Assembly: GCF_004103755.1 (NCBI RefSeq)
Contig: NZ_CP035283.1
Coordinates: forward strand, 3,162,001 to 3,226,000
Direction of reading: 5' to 3'
DNA from: Caproiciproducens sp. NJN-50
GTDB lineage: Bacteria > Bacillota > Clostridia > Oscillospirales > Acutalibacteraceae
Length of the DNA: 64,000 nt
Each line of letters begins with the position of its first letter. The stretch's first letter is position 1. The translations under genes and the position numbers were made by a program. Under the pieces are notes generated by a model, which saw only the letters and a program-made list of their open reading frames with translations, made no database searches and was not told the origin of the DNA. Positions 31,351 to 40,235 of the stretch are shown here, in pieces.

Positions 31351-32130
31351 TCAGCCGAGCAAAGCGGTGAACAGGCGCAGCAGCGGACCCCACAGGCGAG
31401 GGTACTCCTCCCGGATCAGTTTCACTGCCTCCGGTGAGCGAAAGCCTCCCCGCCCGGCCTGTCGCAGAATGACGGTGCGCGCCCCCTCCGCCATATTCCC
31501 GACGGCGACGCGCCCTTTCGCGTACCCTCCCACGGCGATGTCCGAGGCAACCGCGCAGCCGCCGACGGCGTACTTTCCGACCGCGAGGCCGCCGATCGAC
31601 AAAATCCCCGCGGCAAGCCCTCCCACAGCGACAGCGCCGGCGGCAATTCCGCCCACGGCAAGGAGCAGCCCCACGGAAAATCCTGCAAATGCAAGCAGGC
31701 CCAGCGCGACCCCGCCCAGGGAAATCAGCCCGGCCGCCACCCCGCCGACAGAAACCAAGCCGACGGCTACATTCCCGACCGCCACGATCCCTTTTGCCCG
31801 GTAGATTTTCCCCCTGCCCAGATTGACGTGCACCAGAGGAATCCCCAGCAGTTCCCGTTCGCTCCTGTATTCATAATGCCGGCAGGCGTACCGTTCGTTT
31901 CTTCCCTCGGCCGTTTGACCGGATCGGCGGCTTTCATCGCCCCGGACCAAATCGTCCAGGCTGACTTCGAAGAAATCGCCCAGCGCGATCAGCTTTTCCG
32001 TTTCCGGCACGGACTGTCCTGATTCCCATTTGGAAACCGCCTGTCTTGACACTCCCAGTTCCTGTGCAAGACTTTCCTGGGACATTCCCCTTTTCTTTCT
32101 CAGTTCCTGCAGTCTTTCGGGAAACCTCAT
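31351..32130 (-). CDS. XRE-family regulator with a decapeptide-repeat C-terminal domain
   Basis: 259 residues, start ATG 32130 after GGAGGCGATGGA. The N-terminal Cro/CI helix-turn-helix (about 1-60) is standard: LRKKRGMSQESLAQELGVSR, then QAVSKWESGQSVPETEKLIA. A short basic linker leads to ~100 residues built of about ten units of ten residues, each like SVGGVAAGLI, SLGGVALGLL, AVGGLAAGIL, SIGGLAVGKY. Gly-Gly and small hydrophobics at fixed places suggest a beta-roll or a membrane-embedded bundle. HTH proteins with such tails occur in Clostridia and may sense the membrane or wall; the ligand is unknown. Its promoter region is shared with divergent htrA. Confidence 0.75.
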   Translation of the reverse strand: MRFPERLQELRKKRGMSQESLAQELGVSRQAVSKWESGQSVPETEKLIALGDFFEVSLDDLVRGDESRRSGQTAEGRNERYACRHYEYRSERELLGIPLVHVNLGRGKIYRAKGIVAVGNVAVGLVSVGGVAAGLISLGGVALGLLAFAGFSVGLLLAVGGIAAGAVAVGGLAAGILSIGGLAVGKYAVGGCAVASDIAVGGYAKGRVAVGNMAEGARTVILRQAGRGGFRSPEAVKLIREEYPRLWGPLLRLFTALLG

Positions 32131-32379
32131 TCCATCGCCTCCTTTTCCCATCATACCGCAAACGGACGCCGGTTTCCACCACGGCCGGCTTGAAGTTTGT
32201 CAACCCGCGGTTGCGCCGGGCTTTTTTGCCCTTACAGGGGGGCCGAATCGCCAAAAAAGCTCAACTATTCCCTTAACATAAATTTCTCTTTTTATTCATA
32301 AAAATATCAATTAGTTATCATACCTTTTTCACAGTCATCCGCGATAATAATACCAAACCACTCAGAAAGGATGATCGTC

Positions 32380-33783
32380 ATGAGGAATCCATTCAGAAAA
32401 GACCGCGAAGACGATTCCAATCTCTCTTCCAATACGAATTACGGCGCCGATTATCGCAGTGACTGGAAGGATTCTTCCGAGCAGCCCAACCAAACCGTTT
32501 GGCAGGGCGACTGTTACCACTCCTATCGCTCTCCCGGGACACCCACCCCGCAGAACGGCTATCAGGAGGAGCCCTCTCCCACAGTAACCGTTATGGAGAA
32601 AGCCCCGAAAAAGCGAAAAAAACATATTTTGAGAAATGTGCTTGCCGGCCTGGCGGCGTGTCTGGTCGTTTCCGCCAGCTCCATTACAGGTTTCGCCTAC
32701 CTCATCAATACCGGTACCATCAAAATGAATTCCGGCAGTTCTTCGCCGGCCTTTACCATCGTGAAGGACAGCGCCTCCAGCAAGGTCAGCACAACCAATA
32801 CGGGCACGTCCGGGGCCCTGACGCTGGAGCAGGTCGCAAGCAAGGTCGTCCCATCGGTGGTCTGCATTCAGAATTACCAGGTAAATCAAAGCAACGCCTA
32901 CGCCGCAGGCGGCTTTGGCTCCAGTGACAAGACCAGCGAGGTTTCGCCCGCGAGCGAAGGCAGCGGGATCATCGCGACCAGCGACGGCTATATCATTACC
33001 AACGCGCACGTGGTGGACAGCGCCTCTTCGCTGAAGGTGATCCTCTCCACCGGTAAAACCTATCAGGCAAAACTGGTCGGCAGCGACAGCGTCACGGATC
33101 TTGCGGTCATCAAGATTGACGCGACGGGCCTCACAGCTGCGGAATTCGGTTCCAGCGGCGACCTTCAGGTGGCGGACCAGGTTATGGCGGTCGGCAATCC
33201 GGGCGGCCTGGAATTCAACTCCACCGTCACCATCGGCTATGTATCTGCCCTGAACCGTGAAATCTCGAATACCGAAACCGGCTACACCATGAAATGCATC
33301 CAGACCGACGCGGCTATCAACCCCGGCAACTCCGGCGGCGCGCTGGTCAACATGAAGGGGCAGGTCGTCGGGATCAACTCCTCCAAAATCGTCGCCACCG
33401 GCTATGAGGGGCTCGGGTTCTCTCTTCCGATCAACGAGGCCCAGCCGATCATCAGCGACCTGAAGCAGTACGGCTATGTGAAGGACCGCGCGGTGCTCGG
33501 AATCTCCGGCCAGTTTATCGACAGCATGACCTCCCGCTTTTACGGCCTTCCGGAAGGCATGTACGTTTCCTCCATCTCCAGCTCGGCGGTCACCAGCGCG
33601 GGCATCCAGAAGGGCGACGTCATTACGAAGATCGACGGAACCGCCGTGACCAGCCTGAATGTGGTCACCTCTGAAATTGCCAAGAAGAAACCCGGCGAAA
33701 CCGTAACCCTCAGCGTGACGAGAGCGCTGACCGGGCAGACCTTTACAGCCACCGTCAAGTTGGCGCAAGCCACCGGCTCCTGA
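32380..33783 (+). CDS. htrA: Membrane-anchored HtrA/DegP-type serine protease
   Basis: 467 residues. ATG 32380 has GAAAGG at the right spacing; the ATG at 32371 overlaps it. A cytoplasmic N-terminus (about 1-85, polar) is followed by one span (NVLAGLAACLVVSASSITGF), a trypsin-like domain and one PDZ domain. The triad is intact: His in YIITNAHVVDSA, Asp in SVTDLAVIKID and Ser in AAINPGNSGGALVNMKG. The PDZ part (about 370-460) holds RAVLGISGQFI, GIQKGDVITKIDGTAVTSLN. It degrades or refolds damaged proteins outside the membrane. Length and topology match Firmicute HtrA. It is monocistronic, with a terminator behind. Confidence 0.95.
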   Translation: MRNPFRKDREDDSNLSSNTNYGADYRSDWKDSSEQPNQTVWQGDCYHSYRSPGTPTPQNGYQEEPSPTVTVMEKAPKKRKKHILRNVLAGLAACLVVSASSITGFAYLINTGTIKMNSGSSSPAFTIVKDSASSKVSTTNTGTSGALTLEQVASKVVPSVVCIQNYQVNQSNAYAAGGFGSSDKTSEVSPASEGSGIIATSDGYIITNAHVVDSASSLKVILSTGKTYQAKLVGSDSVTDLAVIKIDATGLTAAEFGSSGDLQVADQVMAVGNPGGLEFNSTVTIGYVSALNREISNTETGYTMKCIQTDAAINPGNSGGALVNMKGQVVGINSSKIVATGYEGLGFSLPINEAQPIISDLKQYGYVKDRAVLGISGQFIDSMTSRFYGLPEGMYVSSISSSAVTSAGIQKGDVITKIDGTAVTSLNVVTSEIAKKKPGETVTLSVTRALTGQTFTATVKLAQATGS

Positions 33784-33835
33784 GTCCTCCCGGTCCGGCA
33801 GGCCGGTCACCCCCCGATATATTTTTGCCGAAAAG

Positions 33836-33877
33836 ACGCGCCCTGACCGGCTGAAAAGCCGTTTCAGGGCGCGTTTC
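33836..33877 (+). terminator. Intrinsic terminator of htrA
   Basis: ACGCGCCCTGA...TTTCAGGGCGCGT with an inner CGGCT-GAAA-AGCCG stem, then TTCCCGTTT. Confidence 0.8.
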
Positions 33878-33914
33878 CCGTTTCCGTACATCCTCTGGGC
33901 AAACATCCTTCCAG

Positions 33915-34394
33915 TTAATCCTTGGGATGTGCCCCGGAATATTGAAAGTCCATTCTCACGGGGGCCGGAATTTCTCCGCTCAGCCCGAATTTCGGCTTCA
34001 GCCGTCCGAACGCGGCCGGCAGCATTTCCAGAATCTCGCCGGGATCGTCAGGAAGAATCAAAATCGCCCTGTCGGCGCTTTCCACCAGGTACCCCGTCGA
34101 TTCACGGCCGGGCAGACGCAGCACCCCTGCCGGCTCCCCGTCTTCGCCGGTCGGAACGCGGAGCGTGCGGAACAATGGTGCGGAGCAGGCCGGGCGCCCT
34201 CCCGCGGCCTCGCTGACAGTGAAAACCACCGCGTTTTTTTTCAGCAGTTCCGCCATGCCCGGGTTCAGCCGGTTTTCCAGCGTGCAGACCCGAACCTCCG
34301 CAAGGGCCAGAGAAAACCAGCCGGCGGCCCGGCGGATGGTCTTTTCACAGACGGATGTCCGCCTGGAACAGTAAAACAAAAGGCCAGCGTCCAT
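33915..34394 (-). CDS. Unknown protein after cinA, weakly like a MoaB/CinA N-domain
   Basis: 159 residues, start ATG 34394, 8 bases after GGGAGG; the ATG at 34400 is too close. It lies 22 bases after cinA on the same strand. No signal peptide is seen. Text such as AELLKKNAVVFTVSEAAGGR and ILILPDDPGEILEMLPAAFG recalls the last third of molybdopterin-binding domains (compare LPGPPFELIPML in CinA), but the GD/GG ligand loops are not there. It may be a degenerate or very diverged relative. The function is unknown; co-transcription with cinA is likely. Confidence 0.55.
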   Translation of the reverse strand: MDAGLLFYCSRRTSVCEKTIRRAAGWFSLALAEVRVCTLENRLNPGMAELLKKNAVVFTVSEAAGGRPACSAPLFRTLRVPTGEDGEPAGVLRLPGRESTGYLVESADRAILILPDDPGEILEMLPAAFGRLKPKFGLSGEIPAPVRMDFQYSGAHPKD

Positions 34395-34416
34395 TTTCAT
34401 TTCCTCCCGGGTCGTT

Positions 34417-35700
34417 TCAGCCGGCCTTATGCTCGTTGGAATAAGCCGGCTTTTCCTCGCCTCCCAGTCCACACAGGCTGCGGCGGAGCATGTCCAGCGC
34501 GTTGGATGCCGCCAGACTGCGCAGGTAATCGCGCCCGCGGTAACGGCCGGCGGGCTTCATTGCGCGGATCTTGACGCCGTCCGCGCCGCAGAGGGCCAGA
34601 TAGACCAGGCCGACCGGCTTTTCCTCCGTGCCGCCGCCCGGTCCGGCGATCCCCGTGATGCCGATCCCATAGTCCGCGCCGGAGCGCTCCCGCACGCCGC
34701 GCGCCATCGCTTCCGCCGTCTGCGGGCTGACCGCGCCGTATTGCCGCAGGGTTTCCTCCGGCACGCCGAGAAGCATCGTCTTACTTTCGTTCGCGTAGGT
34801 GACGCATCCCATGTGAAACACGTCGGAGGCACCCGGAATGTCGGTGATCCGCTTCGCCAACAGCCCCCCCGTGCAGGATTCCGCCGCCGCGACCGTCTTT
34901 CCCTGCGCCGCGAGCTCCCGGACGACCGCCTCCTCCAGGCTTTCCACGTCCACGCCGTAAACGAACGCGCCGAGGCGATTTTTCAGTTCCTCCACCACCG
35001 GCGCGCACATTGTTTCGGCGGTCCCTTCGTCCGCAGCCCGCGCGGTGACGCGCACGAACATTTCGCCCTCTTTTGCGTAAGTGGCCGCCGTCGGGTTCGG
35101 GCGGGCACACAGGTCGTCGATCTGCTCCGCCACATATCCCTCGCCCAGTCCGAATACATGGACCATATGCGACACGATCGCGGCGTTTTCCCCTTGCGCC
35201 AGGTAGGGCATCGCGCAGTTTTTCAGCATGGGGATCAGTTCGAACGGCGGGCCGGGGAGCATGGCGACCCGTTTTCCCCCATCTGTTTCAAAACCGCAGC
35301 CCGGCGCGGTGCCGCAGTCGTTTGGGAATACGGTGCAGCCCTCCGGCAGCATCGCCTGCTTTTTCTGCGTCTCCCCCAGCACGCGCCCCCTGAAATACTG
35401 CTCGATACGCCGGAGGCTCTCTTCGTGCATCACGAGTTTCTTTCCCGCGGCCGCAGCGACGGTTTCCTTCGTCAGATCGTCCCCCGTCGGGCCGAGCCCT
35501 CCGGTGGTAATCAGGACATCGCTGCGCGACAGCGCAAGCTCCACGGCGGCTTTCAGGCGTTCCGGATTGTCCCCGACCGTGCAGGAGTACAGCAGGTTGA
35601 TCCCCGCCGCGGACAGTTCCCGCGCGACGTAGGAGGTATCGGTGTTGACCGTGTGGCCGAGCAGAAGCTCGGTTCCCACGGAAATGATTTCAGCATTCAT
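34417..35700 (-). CDS. cinA: CinA: competence/damage-inducible protein, nicotinamide-nucleotide amidohydrolase
   Basis: 427 residues with both CinA domains. The N-terminal MoaB-like domain (about 1-170) carries MNAEIISVGTELLLGHTVNT, DVLITTGGLGPTGDDLTKET and MLPGPPFELIPML; relatives hydrolyse ADP-ribose. The C-terminal PncC amidase (about 260-415), which deamidates NMN to NaMN in pyridine nucleotide recycling, has VAAAESCTGGLLAKRITDIP (nucleophile Ser in ESCTGG), GCVTYANESKTMLLGV, YGAVSPQTAEAMARGV and GIGITGIAGPGGGTEEKPVG. The ribosome binding site AAGGAG precedes ATG 35700. It is 16 bases after thiI and in an iscS-thiI-cinA operon. Confidence 0.95.
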   Translation of the reverse strand: MNAEIISVGTELLLGHTVNTDTSYVARELSAAGINLLYSCTVGDNPERLKAAVELALSRSDVLITTGGLGPTGDDLTKETVAAAAGKKLVMHEESLRRIEQYFRGRVLGETQKKQAMLPEGCTVFPNDCGTAPGCGFETDGGKRVAMLPGPPFELIPMLKNCAMPYLAQGENAAIVSHMVHVFGLGEGYVAEQIDDLCARPNPTAATYAKEGEMFVRVTARAADEGTAETMCAPVVEELKNRLGAFVYGVDVESLEEAVVRELAAQGKTVAAAESCTGGLLAKRITDIPGASDVFHMGCVTYANESKTMLLGVPEETLRQYGAVSPQTAEAMARGVRERSGADYGIGITGIAGPGGGTEEKPVGLVYLALCGADGVKIRAMKPAGRYRGRDYLRSLAASNALDMLRRSLCGLGGEEKPAYSNEHKAG

Positions 35701-35716
35701 GGATTTGTTTCTCCTT

Positions 35717-36895
35717 TTATTCCACTGGCAGAATCAGCGCCTTCCTGGCATGAGCGACGCACTCTTCGATCAGCGCGCCGCAGTCCAGCGCCTCCTCCGC
35801 CCGCTCGACAAATTTCAGCGCGGGCTTTGTTCTGGGATGCTTCGGCGTAAATACCGTGCAGCAATCCTCATACGGCAGAATCGACAGCTCGTAGGTGTCG
35901 ATTCTGTTTGCAGTCTCGACGATTTCCCGCTTGTCCATGCCGATCAGAGGACGGAACACCGGCATGTGCGCCGCGGCGTCGGTGCAGACGATCGCCTCAA
36001 GCGTCTGGCTGGCGACCTGCCCCAGGCTCTCCCCGGTGATCAGCGCGCCGCAGCCCTCGTCCCGCGCGATCCTTTCGGCGCAGCGCATCATCAGGCGGCG
36101 CATCAGGACGGTGAACAGCTCCTCCGGGCAGTTCGCCATGATCTGCTCCTGCACCTTCGCGAACGGCACGGTAAACATCGTGATCCGCCCCGCCCAGGCC
36201 CCGACCTTAGCGAGCAGGTCCTTCACCTTCTGCTCCGCGCGCTCGCTGGTGTAGGGCGGGCTGGCAAAATGCACGGCGGTCAGTTCCACGCCGCGCCGCG
36301 CCATCATCCAGGCGGCGACGGGACTGTCGATCCCCCCGCTGATCAGGACCGCGGCCCTGCCGCCCGTCCCGACGGGGATCCCCCCCGCGCCCCGCTCCGC
36401 GTTCCCGTGAACATAGGCGGCGGTATCCCGGACCTCGATCCGGACCGTGTAATCCGGGCGGTTCACGTCCACTTTCAGATGCGGGAACTGAGACAGGAGG
36501 TATTCTCCGGCCACATTGCAGATCTGAGGCGAATTGAGCGGAAACTTCTTGTCGGAGCGCTTGCTTTCCACCTTGAAGGTGCGCGCGCCGAAGAGCGGCC
36601 CCCGCAGATAGTCCGCGGCGGCGCGCAGGATCGCGTCCATGTCCTTCTCCACCTCGCACGCGCGGGACAGCGCGGCGACGCCGAACACCTTTGAGAGCCG
36701 CTCCTGCGCGGCGAACAGATCGGCGCCGTCATGGAGCGGCGAGACATAAATCGTGGACTGGCGCTCCCGCACGTCGAACGCGCCGAGGCCGTCGAGCCGG
36801 CGGCGGATGTTGCGGAGCAGCGTTTCCTCAAAACTGTGGCGGTTCAGTCCCTTCAGGACCACTTCCCCAAGCTTTAACAGGATGATTTCTTTCAT
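35717..36895 (-). CDS. thiI: tRNA 4-thiouridine synthase ThiI
   Basis: 392 residues. N-terminal ferredoxin-like and THUMP domains (about 1-165: LKLGEVVLKGLNRHSFEETL; SKRSDKKFPLNSPQICNVAG) are followed by the PP-loop ATPase (VLISGGIDSPVAAWMMARRG). Later blocks are ALITGESLGQVASQTLEAIV and LPYEDCCTVFTPKHPRTKP. There is no rhodanese tail, as in many Firmicutes, where a cysteine desulfurase hands over sulfur directly; iscS lies 13 bases upstream, matching that. It makes s4U8 in tRNA and possibly the thiazole sulfur of thiamine. No ribosome binding site is obvious, so translation is probably coupled to iscS. Confidence 0.95.
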   Translation of the reverse strand: MKEIILLKLGEVVLKGLNRHSFEETLLRNIRRRLDGLGAFDVRERQSTIYVSPLHDGADLFAAQERLSKVFGVAALSRACEVEKDMDAILRAAADYLRGPLFGARTFKVESKRSDKKFPLNSPQICNVAGEYLLSQFPHLKVDVNRPDYTVRIEVRDTAAYVHGNAERGAGGIPVGTGGRAAVLISGGIDSPVAAWMMARRGVELTAVHFASPPYTSERAEQKVKDLLAKVGAWAGRITMFTVPFAKVQEQIMANCPEELFTVLMRRLMMRCAERIARDEGCGALITGESLGQVASQTLEAIVCTDAAAHMPVFRPLIGMDKREIVETANRIDTYELSILPYEDCCTVFTPKHPRTKPALKFVERAEEALDCGALIEECVAHARKALILPVE

Positions 36896-36908
36896 ACGCG
36901 TTCACGCG

Positions 36909-38048
36909 TCAGAGCGGGCGGCGGGTCAGGACCGAAAGGCCCTCCCTCAGCACACCGGCAAAGACGTCGATTTCCTCCTTTGTGTTATAGCGGGAAAAGC
37001 TAAGCCGCAGCGCGGAAGCGATGCGTTCCCTCGGCAGGCCCATGGCGGAAAGCACATGGCTCGCCCGCCCCTTGGCGCAGGCGGAGCCGGAAGACACGAA
37101 AATTCCATGGTCGGACAGAAAATGCAGCATGGTTTCCGCACGCACGCCCAAAGCCGACAGATTCAGGATATAGGGCAGCGCGTCGGGCGCGGAATTGAAC
37201 TCGATTCCCCCGATTTTTTGGAGCTCCCCCCGGCAGTAGGAATTCAGTTCCTTCATTGCGCGCAGCTCGGCCTGAACGTCCGGCAGGGCGCCGGCCGCCG
37301 CGCCGAATCCGGCGATCAGCGGCATGGCCTCCGTGCCGGGACGGACGTCTTTCTCCTGTCCGCCTCCGAAAACGCGCGGCTCCAGGTGGACGCCGCGGCG
37401 GACATACAGGGCCCCGACTCCCTTCGGGCCGTGAATTTTATGGGCGCTCACGCTGAGGAGGTCGATCCCCGCCCTGCGGGGGTTCAGCGGGAGCTTGCCG
37501 AACGCCTGCACCGCGTCGGCGTGAACCAGCGCGGGCGCGCCCGCGCTGCGGACGGCCTGCGCCGCCGCTTCCACGGGCAGAATGCTGCCCACCTCGTTGT
37601 TTACGCACATCAGGCTGACGAGAACCGTCTTTTCGTCCACCGCGCCGCGGATCTGCTCCGCCGTGATGCGGCCGAAGGGGTCGGGCTTCAGATAAGTGAC
37701 CTCGTATCCCTCCTGCTCCAGCCGCCTCATCACGTTCAGAACGGAGGGATGCTCGATCTGTGTCGTGACGATATGGTTCCCTCTTCTGCGGAGCGCATGC
37801 GCCGCGCCGAACAGCGCCAGGTTATTGCTCTCCGTCCCTCCGGATGTGAAATATATTTCCTCTTTTTCCGCGCCGAGCCGGGCCGCGACCGCCGTCCGGG
37901 CCTCGTCCATCGCGCGCTCGGCCCGAAAGCCTAGCGAGTGCAGGGACGACGGATTGCCGTAGTTTTCCGTCATGGTCTCCATCACCTTTTCGGCAGACGC
38001 GCGGCAGACGCGGGTTGTGGAGGAATTGTCGAAATAAAGTTCGCTCAA
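36909..38048 (-). CDS. iscS: Cysteine desulfurase (NifS/IscS family)
   Basis: 379 residues, PLP enzyme that takes sulfur from cysteine as a persulfide. The start is TTG 38048, 9 bases after GGAGG. Seen: YFDNSSTTRVCRASAEKVME at the N-terminus, ENYGNPSSLHSLGFRAERAM, IYFTSGGTESNNLALFGAAH, HADAVQAFGKLPLN, PLP-lysine in LLSVSAHKIHGPKGVGALYV and the persulfide Cys in FVSSGSACAKGRASHVLSAM. It leads the operon iscS-thiI-cinA and most likely feeds ThiI. No iscU, sufB or iscR is close, so a role in bulk Fe-S assembly is not shown here. Confidence 0.95.
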   Translation of the reverse strand: MSELYFDNSSTTRVCRASAEKVMETMTENYGNPSSLHSLGFRAERAMDEARTAVAARLGAEKEEIYFTSGGTESNNLALFGAAHALRRRGNHIVTTQIEHPSVLNVMRRLEQEGYEVTYLKPDPFGRITAEQIRGAVDEKTVLVSLMCVNNEVGSILPVEAAAQAVRSAGAPALVHADAVQAFGKLPLNPRRAGIDLLSVSAHKIHGPKGVGALYVRRGVHLEPRVFGGGQEKDVRPGTEAMPLIAGFGAAAGALPDVQAELRAMKELNSYCRGELQKIGGIEFNSAPDALPYILNLSALGVRAETMLHFLSDHGIFVSSGSACAKGRASHVLSAMGLPRERIASALRLSFSRYNTKEEIDVFAGVLREGLSVLTRRPL

Positions 38049-38204
38049 GTACAGGAACCTCCATCCAGTTATTTCTCAATTATTATACACCCTGTCCTCC
38101 TTCCGGGCAATGGTTTCCTGACCCTCTGCTCAGGGCCGGTCTTCGCCTTATAACGTAATCCTCCATAATTTTTCAAGAAAAATTGATTAAAAATTGATTT
38201 TTTA
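38049..38204. other. Gap between divergent iscS and dpp promoter
   Basis: AT-rich at its right part (repeated AAAATTGATT). I see no gene or known RNA in it. Confidence 0.4.
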
Positions 38205-38661
38205 TTGACAAAATAGCGATTCACGTTTATCATAGTAAAAAAATGACGGAGTAATCCGGCGGTGTTACGAAGAAGGAGAAAAAAGGTGCGCAACAGGATT
38301 GCACACAAAATGGCGCTCCTCCGTCCCGCGGGATTTTCCGGATATGGTTACGGCACGTTGGTTTCCCTCTCAGGATATGATCTTTATTTTCTTTATATTT
38401 TTGCCATAAATAATACCGCAGTCCGGGTCAATTGTGCAGCTCTAAGCGGATCTCGCCGTGTCCGCCGGGGGCGCTTGCGCCCGGAGTGTGGTTTTTTTAT
38501 GCCGAAGGGGAAAAAAGTGCCTCGATTTCCGTTTATGTTATGCGCTCCCGGATTTCAGGGATCGGAAAAAGAGCAAATCCGCGGAGATTTTCAAAACGGA
38601 GGAATGTTCCGTCATTTTTCGTACAAGATTTGAATACAATCCGTTTGATAAGGAGACAGTT
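38205..38661 (+). promoter_or_regulatory. Promoter and ~420-nt structured leader before dppA (riboswitch candidate)
   Basis: TTGACA (38205-38210), 17 bases, TATCAT (38228-38233) places the transcript start near 38240, leaving ~420 bases of untranslated leader. GACGGAG (near 38245) can pair with CTCCGTC (near 38317), closing an element with inner hairpins GTAA-loop-TTAC and GTGCGCAA-loop-TTGCAC around a purine-rich strand. Further down GCGGA-loop-TCCGC is followed by CCGGG-loop-CCCGG and a T7 near 38490, which looks like an expression platform. I could not match any riboswitch or T-box consensus. Confidence 0.4.
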
Positions 38662-40206
38662 ATGAACAAGAATTTTATCCGGAAGATTGTATCCGCCGTA
38701 GCGGCGGCAGCCATCCTGCTGCCGCTTGCGGCCTGCGGATCGGGCGGCGGAGAATCCTCTTCGTCCTCCTCCGCGCAGTCCTCTCAGCCTTCCGGCGGCG
38801 AATTTGTCTTCGGCATGCAGACTCAGCCCGACCATCTGGATCCGTTCCTTGCCACAACGGCCGACACGCGCAGCATCCTGTTCAATCTTTTCGAGGGACT
38901 CGTCAAACCGGACAAGGACGGAAATCTGATTCCGGCCGTGGCGGAAAGCTGCACCATGTCCGACGACGCGCTGAGCTATACCTTCAAGATCCGCAAGGGC
39001 ATCAAATTCCATAACGGAAAAGACGTTACCGCCGAGGACGTAAAATACTCGCTCGACACCGCCGCGGGGCTTTCCGGCGGCAAAGCGCTGGTCGCGGACC
39101 TCACGAACATGAAGTCGGTTGAAATAAACGACGCGTCGACCGTAACCCTTCACCTGAAACAGGCGGACTACGAATTCCTGCCCTACCTGACCTGCGCGAT
39201 CATCCCGAAGGACTACAAGGAGCAGGACACCCATCCCATCGGCACCGGGCCGTTTGAATTCGAGTCCTATACGCCCCAGCAGTCGCTGGTGCTGAAAAAA
39301 AATCCCGATTACTGGCAGAAAGACCTGCCGAAGCTGGACAAAGTTACTTTTAAACTGGAAACCGACTCCAACGCCCTCCTGATGGATCTGCAGGGCGGCA
39401 GCGTCGACGGCGCCAGCATTGCCAACAACGTCGCTTCCCAAGTCGGCAAAGGGTTTCAGTTGATCCAGTCGAACTCCAATTCGGTCCAGCTTCTCGGCCT
39501 GAACAACGCCAAAAAGCCGTTCGACAACGTTAAAGTGCGGCAGGCCGTCAGCTACGCCATCAGCCCGGATGAGATCATCAGCACCGTGAACGACGGCAAG
39601 GCGGTCCGCGCGGGCACGCCGGTCATCCCCGGCCTGAAGAAGTATTTCGACTCCGGCCTGACGCACGCCTACGATCAGAACACGGAGAAGGCGAAACAGC
39701 TCCTCTCCGAGGCGGGCTACGCGAACGGCTTTGCCATGACCATCACGGTTCCGTCGAACTATACCGTCCACGTGGACACCGCGCAGGTGATCGTCAGCGA
39801 ACTGAAAAAAGCCGGCATCACGGCCCAGATCAAGCAGGTGGATTTCGCCACCTGGCTCAGCGAGACTTACACCCAGCGCAATTACGAGGCGACCATCATC
39901 TCGGTGGACGGCACGACGCTCTCGCCCCGCAGTTACCTCGGCCGTTATGTTTCCGGCGCCTCCAACAATTTCGTGAACTATAAGAGCGGCGAATTCGATT
40001 CCGTTTACAAGCAGGCGGAGAACGAGCCGAGCGAGGACAAGCGCGTGCAGCTGTACAAGCAGGCGCAGGAGATTCTTTCAAAGGACGCGGCGAGCGTCTA
40101 TATTCAGGACATTGCGAACCTGAACGTGCTGAAGGACGGTCTTTCCGGCTTTACGCCCTACCCGCTGTACGTGTTCGACGCCTCCGTGATCCAACGCACG
40201 AAGTAA
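38662..40206 (+). CDS. Peptide/nickel-type ABC transporter substrate-binding lipoprotein
   Basis: 514 residues, ATG 38662 after AAGGAG. The lipoprotein signal ends at the lipobox LLPLAACGSG, so the Cys is lipidated and the protein anchored outside the cell. A Ser-rich linker precedes the SBP_bac_5 domain: HLDPFLATTADTRSILFNLF, EGLVKPDKDGNLIPAVAESC, LSYTFKIRKGIKFHNGKDVT, AEDVKYSLDTAAG, PIGTGPFEFESYTPQQSLVL and DNVKVRQAVSYAISPDEIIS. This family (DppA/OppA/NikA) binds peptides, nickel chelates or opines, and the ligand cannot be read. It is first gene of a three-gene import operon. Confidence 0.9.
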   Translation: MNKNFIRKIVSAVAAAAILLPLAACGSGGGESSSSSSAQSSQPSGGEFVFGMQTQPDHLDPFLATTADTRSILFNLFEGLVKPDKDGNLIPAVAESCTMSDDALSYTFKIRKGIKFHNGKDVTAEDVKYSLDTAAGLSGGKALVADLTNMKSVEINDASTVTLHLKQADYEFLPYLTCAIIPKDYKEQDTHPIGTGPFEFESYTPQQSLVLKKNPDYWQKDLPKLDKVTFKLETDSNALLMDLQGGSVDGASIANNVASQVGKGFQLIQSNSNSVQLLGLNNAKKPFDNVKVRQAVSYAISPDEIISTVNDGKAVRAGTPVIPGLKKYFDSGLTHAYDQNTEKAKQLLSEAGYANGFAMTITVPSNYTVHVDTAQVIVSELKKAGITAQIKQVDFATWLSETYTQRNYEATIISVDGTTLSPRSYLGRYVSGASNNFVNYKSGEFDSVYKQAENEPSEDKRVQLYKQAQEILSKDAASVYIQDIANLNVLKDGLSGFTPYPLYVFDASVIQRTK

Positions 40207-40235
40207 GAGCTTTTTACAGGAAGACAGGTACCGCA

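Noticed and set aside
38262..38660. Small coding genes in the dppA leader
   Set aside because: Frames there lack proper ribosome binding sites and overlap predicted hairpins and a T7 tract; a continuous frame from 38458 into dppA would bury the dppA ribosome binding site and lipoprotein signal.
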